Shown here: positions 44,425 to 56,150 of the stretch, piece by piece
Position numbering within the stretch: the first letter of the stretch is position 1
How the letters are laid out: every line of letters begins with the position of its first letter
Source of the DNA: Vitrella brassicaformis
Taxonomy: Eukaryota; Sar; Vitrellaceae
Length of the DNA stretch: 64,000 nucleotides
Direction: 5' to 3'
Assembly: GCA_001179505.1 (NCBI GenBank)
Contig: CDMY01000339.1
Location: forward strand, 38,747-102,746
The notes under the pieces: generated by a model
Database searches by the model: none
The model's input: the letters and a program-made list of their open reading frames with translations, nothing else
What the model was told of the DNA's origin: nothing
Translations under genes and position numbers: made by a program

Positions 44425-46075
44425 GCAGAGGAAACAAAAGGCCGCCAGATCTGCTCCATTGCTTCCCTTTGTGACACAGACAACAGAGGCATGTCTGTCT
44501 GTCTGTCTGTTTGTGTGTGTCATCTTAATGTGTGCAGGTGTGACTGACTGAATGGCTTCGACGCGCTGCTGGTGGTGATGTGCGCTGAACCAAGAAAGAT
44601 CGGCCGATGCGCCGACGGACCTGATATGACTGAACTGAATCTCTCTCTGTGTCGTGTTTTGGTTGGGTCGGCCTTTTCCCCCTGTGTGTATCAGAGCGTA
44701 TTATGTGGTTTTGCTGTCGGTCCGTCTGGCTGCCATTGTCATCTCGTCTCGGTCCTCTACGCCTCAGCCGTCTGCTGCCATGAGTGTGTCGGCCGATGAG
44801 TGGGGGGCGGGGGAGAGATGACAGACAGACAGACAGACAGACAGAGAGTGAGGATTGGCTGGCTGGCTGCACAAAGGAATCGCTGTGTGGGGTGGCGGTG
44901 GCCGTCTGTCTGTCGCTCTGCGGTGTGGGACGGGTGCTCGCGAGAGTGTGTCGATCTCTCGTCGATGCATCCGTCACACACGGCCGGCACACAGACAGAC
45001 AGGCGGGCCGATACACACACACAGATAGCTTGCCTGAGAGAGAGAGAGAGTGTTTTGGCAGCTGTGTTTTGGTTTCGCCTTGTGTGTGTCCTCCCCCCTC
45101 TCCCTCTCTCGCTGTGGGCATCTGCAGGCACGTGCGGCAACCTCAGAGCGTCAGCCCGTGAAGGGTGTTGGTGCTTTAGGGCTGCCGGGCGGCGACAGAG
45201 ATGCCCACAGGGGGGGCGGGCGAGGGAATGGACACACACACGACTGCTCACCCATCAGACCAAATATGAGGCAGTGGATGGGTCCTTTTGGCGGCTGCCT
45301 GTATGTCATGCTTATATCCCTACACAGAGAGGGATCTGTCTATCTGCTTGGCTGTCTGTTCGTTCTCCACGTATTCCATGTGTGCCTGCTGTATGGGCCA
45401 CCACACTCACATGTGGTCACATGGATGGATGGATGTGTGTCTGTGTGTGTGTGTGAGAGAGTCTGGCTTCATAAGTCACAGTCAGAGAGAGAAAGAGCGA
45501 GCGTGGTGTCTTGGTATTTGGTGCTGCCTGCTGTCATTCGCTTGTCTGCCACCTTACACACTGAGTGTTGATCGTTCCTTTCTGTGTGGCCGGGGTGGCC
45601 ATCGAGCGGCTGACTGACACACACCATGCATCCACACACACAAAGGGAAGGATCACTGTCTGTCTGTCTGTCTGGTTTGTCATGGTGTATCTATCGATGT
45701 GTGCGTCACTTTTGACTGAGTGACTCACGTGGCCAGTGGGGTGGGGAATGATGTGGGCAGTGAGCACACAGACACTGAATTGAGTGGATGTGTGGGTGTG
45801 TTCAATGAAGGAACGTATGTGCGAAGAAGACAGCTTCTCGCATTGGATACGCCAGCATCAGTCCAACAAATTGATTGGTGGATAAACGGGATGGATGTGC
45901 ACACCCTCTTATGCTGCCGTCCATCCCATAAGCAGTCCATCCCATTATTTACAAGCACACTACACACCACACAACAGGCAGCAGATATGTTAGAAAAGGC
46001 ATATACAAATGCGAGTGACACTGTCAGGCAAACACGCCACCCCAAAGACACACACCCATCCCCCCTCCCCCTCCC
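44425..46075. other. Gene-poor region with simple repeats
   Basis: Many GACA/TCTG and GT tracts (for example 44820-44850, 45430-45455, 45655-45675). Open frames here are short and low-complexity. I see no gene in these 1.65 kb. Confidence 0.6.
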
Positions 46076-47566
46076 TCACTGCGTCACCACCTGCAGTATC
46101 TCGATCTCATCCGCCATGAAGTAGGGCGAAGGAAAGCTACCCCCCGTGCAGAACCTAGGCAGCCATTTGCTGTAGATCTTCTGACAACAGCTGCGGATGT
46201 CGGCAGCTGGCCAGCCACTGGAATGGCCGTGACCCAATTCCAGATACCCACCGACCTCCACCTTCGCACCACGACCCACACTCCCATCCCTCCCCGCCAC
46301 ATACACACACTGATATCCTCGGTGGATGTCTATCTTGGTGGGCTGGGCGAAGTGCCCGGCCAGCGAAAACCACCACACATCACACTCGTACTTGCGCCTG
46401 GCGGTGGGGTCGTCGGGCTCCTGAAGGCCGTCACTGATGAAGACGCCGAAGACGTACTCGTCCTTGCAGATGACGAACACCAGGTCCCACTCGTCGCCGA
46501 CACACCGGAGCAAATCATCGTACTTGGTGCCATCACGCGATGCCCTGATGCACAGACATCCAGACACCAAGGAAGAGAGACAAGCCATGCATCTCTTCCT
46601 CCACTACAGCAGATGTCCGTCGACTGCCTACCGGTAGAGCAGCCTCAGTTTTGTGTTGCACCCCAGCCACTCGGTGAACAATCGGTCGAGCTCGTCTTGG
46701 CCACCGACCACAGCAGCAGCAGCAGCAGACACACTACTAGACGAGCCTCGACCACCTGTGTCCGTACACAAATCCATCCATCCATCCATCCAATCAGATG
46801 AGTATACGGCCAGGCGGGTGGACGTACCGGCTGGCGGTGCTTGTGGGTCATTGACAAACGGGCTGCCGTGGTCAGCCGACGACTGCACATCGACACAGAC
46901 GCGGCAGAGAGCAATCATAAGTGCTCTCGTCGCCTGTGGCTCTCGCAGATGTGCGTACCTGAGGCGTGGGTCTAGACGAATGGCTACGCAGTCGAGTCGA
47001 ATGGCTACTGGAACGGCGCTGCATGGTGGTGGGCCGTTCTCTGTAGTGCGCCGTGTGGTCGGCGGGCCACTCATCCAAGTAGATGATGCGGATCTCACTG
47101 GGCTTCTCCTTCAGCTCACCCCTAAACACACACACAGAGAGAGAGAAAGCTGATGTGACACTTGCCGAGCGTCTGTGGGTGGAGAGAGGGAGGGGGAGCC
47201 TTACGCCATATTGTCCTTGTATCCAACGATCGCCACTCTGAGGCCCAGCTGCAGGCAGTCGTCGATGGTGTCAGAGAAGTCCTTGTCGCCCGCAAACCTG
47301 AAGCAATGCATTCTGCCAATGCTCCCTCGCTCTCCTCTGTGTGTGTGTCTGTGTGCTCACAGAACTATCGTCGTGATTCCGTCACTGCAGCCGTCAGCTG
47401 ATGAAGACGCCGCCGACCCTCTTGCACCGAGGCGCGAGTTCTCTGACACGGCAACCGTCACACACGAGTCATTCTCCACCTTTTTGGCCTTGCTCCGCTT
47501 TCTTACCATAGGCCGTTTTGAGCATCCGGCGGACTATCATGACGTCGCCGCCCTGCACCCAACCTG

Positions 47567-47617
<51 letters not shown>

Positions 47618-48163
47618 ATACATATGAGACCGCCCCGCACTCGTGCCGATCTCTGTCCATCCCGCTGACCTTGGAGCTTTTCGCCCCGTTCGCTGTAGCC
47701 GACATTCTGCTTCTTGAAGTCGCAGAGGGCCACAGTGACTCGCGACTTGATGCGCTGCTGGTGACGCAGCTCGTTGTGGAGCGTGATGCGCTTTTCTTTG
47801 CTGTCGCTGTGCCTCCCACGAGCCACCGTCGAGTACCTACACAAAGCACAGGCATGAGAGCACTCTGGCGTGAAGCGGTCTGTGTCTGTGTCTGTGTGTG
47901 TCACCATTTGTCGGGATCTCCGTCAACGAAGTGGGTCTGCACGTTCTCGACTCCCAGCGTGTTCGCCACATACTCGAGCATGCTGAGGAATGTGTCAGCG
48001 CTCATAGCAGACCCCCGCCTCTCCTTGAAGCTATCCTGCACACACCAACAGCACCCAGCAACACATGAATGCATCGTTAGCCCATGTGTCTGTGTGACTG
48101 TGTACGCGCCTGTATGTACGCTCCATCGACGATGAACATGGCTTTGGGCTTCGTCGACGCCAT
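46076..48163 (-). CDS. NYN ribonuclease domain fused to a TLDc domain
   Basis: Nine to ten exons join in phase from Met at 48163 to the stop at 46076-46078. The NYN (LabA/DUF88, PIN-like) domain has MFIVDGAYIQ with the first acidic residue, FLSMLEYVANTLGVENVQTH, RVTVALCDFKKQNVG, GGDVMIVRRMLKTAYE, and IVLFAGDKDFSDTIDDCLQL with the last acidic pair, then LGLRVAIVGYKDNMA. A Ser-rich linker (PTTMQRRSSSHSTRLRSHSS; GRGSSSSVSAAAAAVVGGQ) leads to LDRLFTEWLGCNTKLRLLYR and the TLDc domain: ASRDGTKYDDLLRCVGDEWD, VFGVFISDGLQEPDDP, VWWFSLAGHFAQPTKIDI and DEIEILQVVTQ. The NYN fold cleaves RNA in known members. The first intron appears to use a GC donor (48109-48108). Every junction I checked keeps the frame, so the fusion is not an annotation join. 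Confidence 0.9.
47567..47617 (-). repeat. (CA)n(GA)n microsatellite in an intron of the NYN-TLDc gene
   Basis: About 50 bases; (TC)n(TG)n on the transcribed strand, just before the acceptor of the exon starting at the GGDVMIVRRML segment's 3' side. Confidence 0.85.
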
Positions 48164-49340
48164 GCTGCTGAGGATTCGTGACTGCACTGTACACGTTGGA
48201 TCTGCCGCTTCAATTCGATGTGTGCGGACCGGTCAGGCCCAACGACACCCAGTGGAACGACACAGGGTTGGTTGGTTGGTTATTGTGTTTAACGAGACTC
48301 GTGTCTGTAACCCCGAGGGGATCCTTCCAGGTCACGCACTAAACTAGCAGCATGCACATGCATAGAAGCATGCACACGGCCTGTCTCCCCATCCCACCCA
48401 CCCACCCACTCGACACGCACGTGCCACCCTATGATGGTCAGAAAATCGCTGTCGACAACGGTTGCAGGTATATGAGAATGACAGCCAGACATAGGCAAGA
48501 CACCCAGAGGCTAGTCAGAGAGCTCGACGTCGAGCGCCCACTGATCACACAGGGGCGCAGGGGGCAGATCTGTGCAGCAGTTCAGCGATCGGGAAAAGGC
48601 TTGCACAAGTGATGCGCATTCCACGGGCAGGAATGTTCTGTCTGTTTGTGAACAGAGAAGATGCGAACCATCGTGGGTATGGGTCATCGTCATGATTCAT
48701 GAACAGCAGATGGCGTGATGCACTGCTCTTCCACACACTGGCCGCTCGTGTGCTATCGCTCGACTGCGCATATCAGACACAGCGTACGAGCAGGGTCAGC
48801 AGCAGGCCAATATCCCAACCAAAGCAACGTATCCGACTGGCGAGAATTTAAATTTTGTGAGACGGGACGGCGAGACTGCCGTCTTTTTTTTTTTTCTTTC
48901 CTTCGGCAAAATACAAAAGAGGACCTTAGAAACGACGACAACGACTTGCAGAGGCATCTGTGCCGCCGTCCTGCCCACCGGCTGTGGCTAGACTTGACCA
49001 ACACGCCCGGACCGACTCGGAGCCCTGCAGGTAGCTGAGCACAAACACACGGAGCTGGGCGAGATGTCCTTCATTTCTTGCGCCCCCCGCCATCGCGCGT
49101 GCCAGCACTGACACCCATGCGGTCCGACAGCCGCCACCGCGCCTGCCTATTCTGTCCGGCAGGTGGGTGGTTTGGTTTGCACATAGCATGTCAGCAGCAC
49201 ATACATGCCTTCTAAGATGTGTATGCATTCGTGCAGGGTCCCTGCTGACGACCAGGCTGTTGGAGGGAGTGCCAATGCTCATCCATCCATCCATGTGCTG
49301 ATTGCATTGCGTTTGTGTGCGTCGACCTTCTGCCTTCATG
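48164..49340. other. No confident gene
   Basis: A GGTT tract near 48268, a short frame at 48480-48610 (RHRQDTQRLVRELDVERPLI) and a T-run at 48884-48897. A frame at 48930-49030 could be a 5' exon of the following phosphatase gene, but I could not connect it. Confidence 0.4.
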
Positions 49341-49347
49341 CCATGCA

Positions 49348-51392
49348 GCTGGTCGACATGGTCAAGATGCGGCGTTTCCCGGCTCCAGATGCAGGCGGCA
49401 CACGGGAGACCTTTTCCCCAGCAAGTGAAAGTGTGTGGCCACTCTCTCGTGTGAACATACACTCACCTCGTATGCGCGTGTGTATTGCTTGCAGCTGGCC
49501 AGGCGAAGCTGGGCGTCGCCCAAAAGCGCCGTTTCTCATGGTGCGTTGTCAGGCTCGCGGCGCCCGACAACAATAGACCTGTCATTCGCTGCATTTGTCC
49601 ATGCATGCAGGCACCCGTTGAGCAGCAAATGGGGGGACGGAGTGACCAAATGGCTGCACGGCAGTGAGGTGCTCTCGAGACTGACCCCCTTGCTGGTGCG
49701 CACTGCACACAGACACGTCCACGCTGCAAACACATGTGTGGACGGCATGTGATATATGTGTAGGGCGGCAACCGGCGCACTTGTGCGGAGATCATGAAGC
49801 TCACGGCTGGCGGCCACATGTAAGTATGACCAGACTCTCACACCTACGTCATGCACACGTGTGTGCTCACACAACGGACACAGGATCCCCTGTCCGGGCT
49901 CGAACCACGACGCCTTCTTCATCGCCGAGCACGCCGGTACGCCCACACCCACACATACAGACACACATAGGTATGGGTGTGTGTGTCCCTTTGTAGAGCG
50001 AGGTGTGACATCGCTCGGTTGCGCCGATGGCGTCAGCGCATGGGCCTCGATTCAGGGCTGCGATCCTGGGCTCTTCGCCCGACAGCTCATGGACGGATGC
50101 CAGGAGGCTGCACTGGCCACCGTCGCAGCAGCAGATGGTATCCACACACAGATGGTTCCGTACCGATGTATTCATTTATGTGTGCAACCACAGGCCCGGC
50201 GCCATCGAATGCATCGAGTGCGGCTGACGGAGACGGTGCTGATGTCGCGGCAGAGGAGACCGCCATGAGGTGCGTTATGTGTGTGCAGTGCACAGATGGA
50301 CATGTGTGTATGTCTGTGGTTATTTATGTCTGTGTGTGCGCATTAAGGATAGTGCGCTTCGGGTATTCCATAATAAGAGCATGTGGTGGCTCGACGGCCC
50401 TAGTGGCGTATCTGGACCGGTAGGTACGCACCCCACCCGGACACACATGGGCTGGGCCGCAGACGTGAGTGCGTACGCCTTTCTGCACACATACATACAC
50501 ATACAGGGCGAGAAGCTGGGGGTCGCGAACCTGGGCGACTCCACATTGATGCAGCTGCGGTGAGCGTGCGCATTAGACGGGCGCATTCATTGTCCGTCAT
50601 TCTCTCTGTGTCTCTCTCTCTGTCTTGCTGTCTCTCAGACGGCGGGAAAACGGCAGCATGGCAATGATCGAGAGGACACGCGAGCAGCAGCATGCATTTA
50701 ACACCCCCTATCAGCTGCGGCGACTGCTGGTAGACACACCTACACCTACACCTACCTAGACACACACACACACACACACACGAATGGATGCATGTGGTCA
50801 ATTTCCAGGAGGGGCTGCACGCGCAGGGTGCCACTCGGGAAGATACGCCTGCCGATGCTGACACGTACTCTCTACGTGTCCTCGAAGGCGATCTCATTAT
50901 TATCGGCACAGATGGTACGCCACGCCACGCCACGCCACGCCACGCCTCGCCACGCCACGCCACGCCACGCCACGCCACGCCAACCGTGTGCGGCATACAT
51001 GAGGCATGAGGCGCGTGTGCGTGTGTCCCTGTGGGGCTGTTCGACAACCTCTACGAGCAGGAGATCCAGGAGATAGCCGGATACGCCCTCTCTCCGTCTG
51101 AACGCTGCAGTAGGCGCCGACCCTACCCAGCCGCGAACACACAGATTACCCACTCTACCCTTTGCAGGCCCTGCAAGAGGACTCCTTCACGACGTCGCCA
51201 TTCCACCTTGCGGTCGCCTTGGCCAAGGCGACGTGCGAGCGGAGGTGCGCACGAAAGGCGTGCTTCTAGTTCGTCACTGCATCGTTTGTTTGTGCTGTGG
51301 GTGCAGCCGACAAGCCGACGCCGACATGCCCTTCCACGACAGTGCGCGCAGAAGCAGGGCAGCCGTTTGCCGAGGGGGAAAGGCCGATTGTA
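49348..51392 (+). CDS. PPTC7-like PP2C phosphatase, tandem copy A
   Basis: Metal-dependent Ser/Thr phosphatase of the PPTC7/SpoIIE-like branch. Exons in order: GGNRRTCAEIMKLTAGGHMI, PGSNHDAFFIAEHA (metal-binding Asp), LGCADGVSAWASIQGCDPGL (metal Asp-Gly), LFARQLMDGCQEAA, CGGSTALVAYLD, GEKLGVANLGDSTLMQLR, a Gln-rich helix ending FNTPYQLRRL, VLEGDLIIIGTDG (metal Asp), LFDNLYEQEIQEIAGYALS and RSRAAVCRGGKADC. The last is the start of the GGKxDDITVV strand, but it breaks after GGKAD and joins a piece of another copy. The acceptor before LFDNL (about 51030) lacks AG, and a (CCACG)n tract fills that intron. Nearly complete, but probably damaged at both places. Confidence 0.65.
50914..50985 (+). repeat. 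(CCACG)n minisatellite
   Basis: About 13 units with one variant (CCTCG), beginning directly after the exon that ends IIGTDG, so it lies in the intron next to the donor. Confidence 0.95.
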
Positions 51393-51830
51393 AGAATTGC
51401 CATGACATACACACACGTGCTCACCGTATGCCCGCTTTTCGACCCCCACACAGGCGTCTTTGACAACCTCGGCGACAACCACATCCTCAACATTGGCAAC
51501 ATGGCCATATCGCCCTACGATGCACTGGTCGGTCAGACCTGCACACAGACAGGCGCGTGTACGGTGTGATCTTTGTGCATAGGCACTGAATTACTCGTGC
51601 CTTGCCACGCCGCCGTCAGCCATCGCCCGGGCCGTTGCCAAAGCCGCACATGAGAGGAGGTACACACGCACAGATAGAGAGAGAGGGTTGTGAGTGCGTG
51701 TGTCTGTGCGGGTGATGGCTTCGTTCAGCCTGGGGCAGCCTGAGAGCCCCACAGGAGCTGTGCAGGTTCTTTCACCATACGAATCGGAGGTGAGCCGGCA
51801 GCCCTCGGGACCAGACACTCACTCCCCCGG
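51393..51830 (+). pseudogene. Extra 3' piece of a PP2C copy joined to copy A
   Basis: From 51393 the sequence matches 54136-54560 of copy B: the intron with GCCATGACATACACACACG, VFDNLGDNHILNIGNMAISP, ALNYSCLATPPSAIARAVAK and the SLGQPESPTGAVQVLSPYES exon. It therefore repeats the step that copy A already has in LFDNLYEQE, which indicates unequal recombination between copies. Confidence 0.7.
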
Positions 51831-51839
51831 GAGCTGAAG

Positions 51840-51985
51840 AAGGTTCTTTACCTCGAACAAGGCTCAAATGGCTGCCTTATTGTATGTTGAACAGATGTGT
51901 GTGGGGATCGCTGCCTTCATTTTTATATTTCGTGGTCGTTTCCTTCGCCCGCTGACGCGACGCCGGGTAGAAAAAGGGACACACA
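51840..51985 (+). repeat. Segmental repeat R2, short copy
   Basis: About 110-145 bases ending in TTCCTTCGCCCGCTGACGCG and including the CTGCCTTCATTTTTATAT motif. Longer copies are at 54560-54960 and 57230-57575. Confidence 0.8.
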
Positions 51986-51989
51986 CACA

Positions 51990-53411
51990 CACACACACAT
52001 GGAGGGATACCGCGTCTGCGTCTGCCACTGCCGCTGTTGAGGATGAGGGCCCTTCCGAGACCGACCCGGACATGGAGCCGCTGGAGCTGCAGGGCAAGGG
52101 ATGGGCGAGAAGACGGTCAGTCAATCAGCACCATTGCGGCCCCCCACACACCCCACTCACACGCATGTGTATGTGTGTGCAGGGCGTCTGTGAGCACGTC
52201 GAATGTCAGTGCGAGCTCGAGCACTGCTGAGGGGCTCCGGCAGACGTCGGGAGGTCAGCGCAGATGGTCGGCCGCGGACACCAGTGACGCACTCGGGTAA
52301 GAATGCAGCCCAGGCCCCGTCCCAAACACACACATACGGACGTCCATGTGTGACATGCAGCCCTGCTGCTTCGGCGACGCACGAGGACTTGAAGCGCCTC
52401 GAGTACGAGTCAAGACTGATCACTCTGCCCGTACGGACGCACACACCTTCAGACGGATTAAGGTGTGGGTCGATGTATGCTGCATACAGGACCAGAGAAT
52501 GCGCTCAGGGCTCCGGCTGGATGCGGGATCTTACATGTGAGTGAGTGGCGTGTGTTGTGTATGGCACACAAGTAGTGCATCCGTGTTGGTTGGATGGGAC
52601 ATGCAGGATCCCGCGTGCCGACAAGCAATCGACGGGGGGAGAGGATCCCCTTTTCCTTTGCATGCGAGCAGGTACGTACCTTTGTGAGCAGCAGCTACGT
52701 CACGCAAATGTGTGTGAAGTGATCCGTTTGTTTGTCATCCATTCATTCATTCATTCATTTGCGTGGACCAACAGGGGCAGTCGGTGTGGCAGATGGCGTT
52801 GGCAAGTGGGGCGACAAGCTCGCCTGCAGCGCACAGGCGTAAGACACGTGCACATACATCCAGACAGACAGACACATCTCGACTTATTTCTGTCTGCCTG
52901 TCTGTCTGTGGGTGGGTGGGTGGGTGGGTGGGTGGAAAACAGCTTCGCCAAGGAGCTGATGCAGGGCTGCGGAGAAGCCGCTACCTTCTTGACCACGGCA
53001 GCGGCCGCCGACGGTACACAACACAACAAACATCCATCCATCCATCCGCGAGAGTGCGCATCGATATGTACATACCTGCAGGTTCGCCCATGAGTGCGTC
53101 CACAGCTGCAGCGGACACACCGACAAGCGCCGCGCTTCCGGCAGAGAGCGGCTCCACGTACCTGAGTGAGCTTCTCAACGACAAGGAGCTCCCTGTGGAA
53201 CAGCAAGCACTGCGGTGGGCGTACAAGTGTTTGCGCATGTGCATCCACCTTCATCTGTGTGTGTCCGTGTGTGTGGTTTGCGCACGGTACGTGTACACAG
53301 GCTGCTGCAGCACGGCTACAGTGCCACACGCTCCTGTGGAGCGTCAACAGCCCTCGTGGTCGTGATGGACAAGCAGGTGTGCGAGTCTGTGTGTTGGCAT
53401 TTGCGTATGTA

Positions 53412-53445
<34 letters not shown>

Positions 53446-54560
53446 GGTGTCTGTGTGCATGTGTGTGCTGTAGCAGGGCGACAAGCTGGGCGTGGCCAAC
53501 CTGGGCGACTGTAGCATGATGGTGCTGCGGTCAGTAATGAGGTCACACCACACACAACTGTCGTCGTGATTAGAGTGCACAGGCATGTCGCTGGTTGGAA
53601 CTGTGTGTGTGTGTGTGTGTGTGTGTGCAGGCGCGTGAGAAGCAGCGACAAACTGGTCACGGTGGCTTTCCGCGCCAAGGAGCAGCAACACTCGCCCAAC
53701 GAGCCCTACCAGGTGTGTTGCACCACCACACTCGCACACGCACTGCGTGAAGGTACATGCATGCGCTTGTATGTTATGTGTGCATTTCTGCAGCTAATGC
53801 GGCTGCCTGAGGAGACTGAGTACGACCGGCTGACTTCCAGCGGAAGGGTAAGTAAGCACGGGCACCAGAGCGTGCATGTGTGTGGATTGGATACGCCTGT
53901 ATGTGTGCTGTGCGCGACAAATGTTTGCAGGGTGTCCTGGTCCAAGCGGTGCGAGCCTTCCGAGAGCGCGACCTCACAGAGGTTTGTTGAGGGGAATATG
54001 CGCTTCCTTCTCCGCTGCACCCACGTGTGTGCGTGTATCCCGCCCCACCCCACCCCACCCAGGACACCCCTGACATGGCCAAGCTGGAGTCCGTCAACGT
54101 GTGTGAGGGCGATCTCATCATCCTCGGCTCAGACGGTAAGCATTGCCATGACATACACACACGTATGCCCGCTTTTCGACCCCCACAGCCGTCTTTGACA
54201 ACCTCGGCGACACCGACATCCTCAACATTGGCAACATGGCCATATCTCCCTACGACGCACTGGTCGGTCAGACCTGCACACAGGCAGGCGCGTGTATGAT
54301 GTGATATTTGCGCATAGGCACTGAATTACTCGTGCCTTGCCGCGCCGCCGTCAGCCATCGCCCGGGCCGTTGCCAAAGACGCACATGAGAGGAGGTACAC
54401 ACGCACAGATAGAGAGAGAGGGTTGTGAGTGCGTGTGTCTGTGCGGGTGATGGCTTCGTTCAGCCTGCGGCAGCCTGGAACCCCCACAGGAGCTGAGCAG
54501 GTTCTTTCATCATACGAATCGGAGGTAAGCCGGCAGCCCCCGGGACCAGACACTCACTCC
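51990..54560 (+). CDS. PPTC7-like PP2C phosphatase, tandem copy B, C-terminus missing
   Basis: N-terminal acidic segment (SETDPDMEPLELQGKGWARR), THEDLKRLEYESRLITLP and DQRMRSGLRLDAGSYM precede the catalytic part: IPRADKQSTGGEDPLF (metal Asp), GAVGVADGVGKWGDKLA, FAKELMQGCGEAATFL, YSATRSCGASTALVVVMD, GDKLGVANLGDCSMMVLR, FRAKEQQHSPNEPYQ, LMRLPEETEYDRL, NVCEGDLIILGSDG (metal Asp), VFDNLGDTDILNIGNM and PPSAIARAVAKDAHER. Phases agree through these exons. The expected final strand GGKxDDITVV, present in copy D, is not found. Its absence removes a metal-binding Asp, so activity is doubtful. An exon near 53930-53995 has an unclear end. Confidence 0.7.
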
Positions 54561-54960
54561 CCCGGGAGCTGAAGAAGGTCTTTCATCTCGAACAAGGCTC
54601 AAATGGCCGCCTTATTGTGTGTTGAGCAGATGTGTGTGGCGATCGCTGCCTTCATTTTATATTTCCTTGTCATTTCCTTCGCCCGCTGACGCGACGCCGG
54701 GAGAGAAAGAGAGTATCAACGTCATTCAGTGGTCAACGCCGAGTCGTGACGATAGACTGCCCACTGAATGCTTAACGAAGGGCGCACACAGTGAAGCAGA
54801 CCGGGAGAAACAGAGACATGCTTATCTATACATGTCTCTCTCTCTGTCTGTCTGTCTGTATGTGTGTGTGTGTCTCTGTGTGCAGCGGACGGCTAACAGA
54901 CAACCGATGATGACCAAGCCTTTGGATGTCGTCGAGCGGGCCTTTAGCTGCACCCGCACC
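54560..54960 (+). repeat. Segmental repeat R2, long copy 1
   Basis: Starts near CTCAAATGGCCGCCTTATTG, contains the motif at 54642-54662, then a frame ESINVIQWSTP, RLPTECLTKGAHSEAD and, after a (TCTG) stretch, KPLDVVERAF. Closely matches 57230-57575. Confidence 0.8.
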
Positions 54961-55306
54961 AACAACGCCACGAATTACAATATCACTTCCTGCACGAGTA
55001 CGTGTGTGTGTTCGTGGCCACAGCCGACGAGGCATTAGTTTCATCTGCCCACTGTGCGACCTCTCCGTGTGTGTCTGTGTGTATCACATCAGAGTGTTGA
55101 TGCTCATCGCCGTCGCCACCCCGCAAATGAGCCGCTCGACTTGTCTTCGTCACCCGAGCCGGACGACAAAGGCAGCGACACAGAGCAGGAGCAGGATCAA
55201 GGTGGGTGAGGGAGGGAAGAGTGTGTTGGGTGTGAGGACGTCCGGACATTCAGCCATTCATCGGTTCGGTCGGTGTGTGTGTTCTTGTCTGTGGTTGTCA
55301 GGCTAA
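54884..55306 (+). other. Exon module shared with the end of the window
   Basis: A His/Gln-rich exon end (HPHQQRHELQYHFLHE, to about 55002) and a second exon, from 55091, reading RRRHPANEPLDLSSSPEP then an acidic GSDTEQEQDQ. Both match 63690-63960, including the intron between them. Here the module follows KPLDVVERAF of repeat R2. It may be part of a small gene; no start or domain was identified. Confidence 0.5.
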
Positions 55307-55456
55307 GTGTCGCCCCCTGGGCACCGCCACTCGTCGGCATCGAACACGACGAGGGCGTGCACAAGCGGCAGCGACAACTCCCCTATGTCACCCACCGTAC
55401 GCAGCCCTACACCAACAGATAGAGAAATAGAGAGTCACGCACAGACATAGACACCC

Positions 55457-56150
55457 ATGAAGCGCGGCTTTGCGTACTTACGTCAGAGGCAGCAGCAGCA
55501 GCAGCAGGAGAGTCAGCCGTCTGCATCTGCCGCTGCCGCTGCCGCTCCTGACGACGAGGGTCCTTCCGCTGACGCTGACCCTGACATAGAGCCGCTCCAG
55601 CTGCAGGGCAAGGGATGGGCCATTGCAGCCAAACCAGCACCATTGCAGCCACACACCCTCCCCCCACTCACACGCATGTGTGTATGTGCGTGTGTGTGTC
55701 TTGATGTGTGCAGGGCGTCTGTGAGCACGTCGGCAGCCAGTGCCAGCGCGAGCCCTGCTTGGAGGCTGCGGCGGACGTCACTCGGGTAAGTATGCAGCCC
55801 AGGCCCCGTCCCAAACACACACATACGGGCGTCCATGTGTGACATGCAGCCCTGCTGCTTCTTCGGCGACGCACGAGGACCTGAAGCGCCTCGAGCACGA
55901 GTCAACGCTGATCACTCTGCCCGTACGGACGCACACACCTTCAGACAGATTAGCATGCACACGGATGGATTTTTGGGTGGATGTATGCTGCATACAGGAC
56001 CAGAGAATGCGCTCAGGGCTCCGGCTGGATGCGGGATCTTACATGTGAGTGAGTGGCGTGTGTTGTGTATGGCACACAAGTAGCGTATCCGTGTTGGTTG
56101 GGTGGGACATGCAGGATCCCGCGTGCCGACAAGCAATCGACAGGAGGAGA
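55457..56150 (+). pseudogene. PPTC7-like PP2C, tandem copy C, 5' fragment only
   Basis: Shows the N-terminus best: MKRGFAYLRQRQQQQQQESQ, an Ala-rich stretch, DADPDIEPLQLQGKGW, ASVSTSAASASASPAW, THEDLKRLEHESTLITLP and DQRMRSGLRLDAGSYM. It continues into IPRADKQSTGGED, after which the sequence no longer matches copy B's catalytic exon (56155). The following bases lead to copy D. No phosphatase core is present. Confidence 0.7.

Noticed and set aside
44500-45620. Several open frames of 70-200 codons
   Set aside because: They are translations of TCTG/GACA and GT repeats and show no domain or splice logic.
50914-51009. Coding reading of the CCACG tract (TPRHATPRHA repeats)
   Set aside because: It starts exactly at a splice donor after IIGTDG, and no other PP2C copy has it in the protein.
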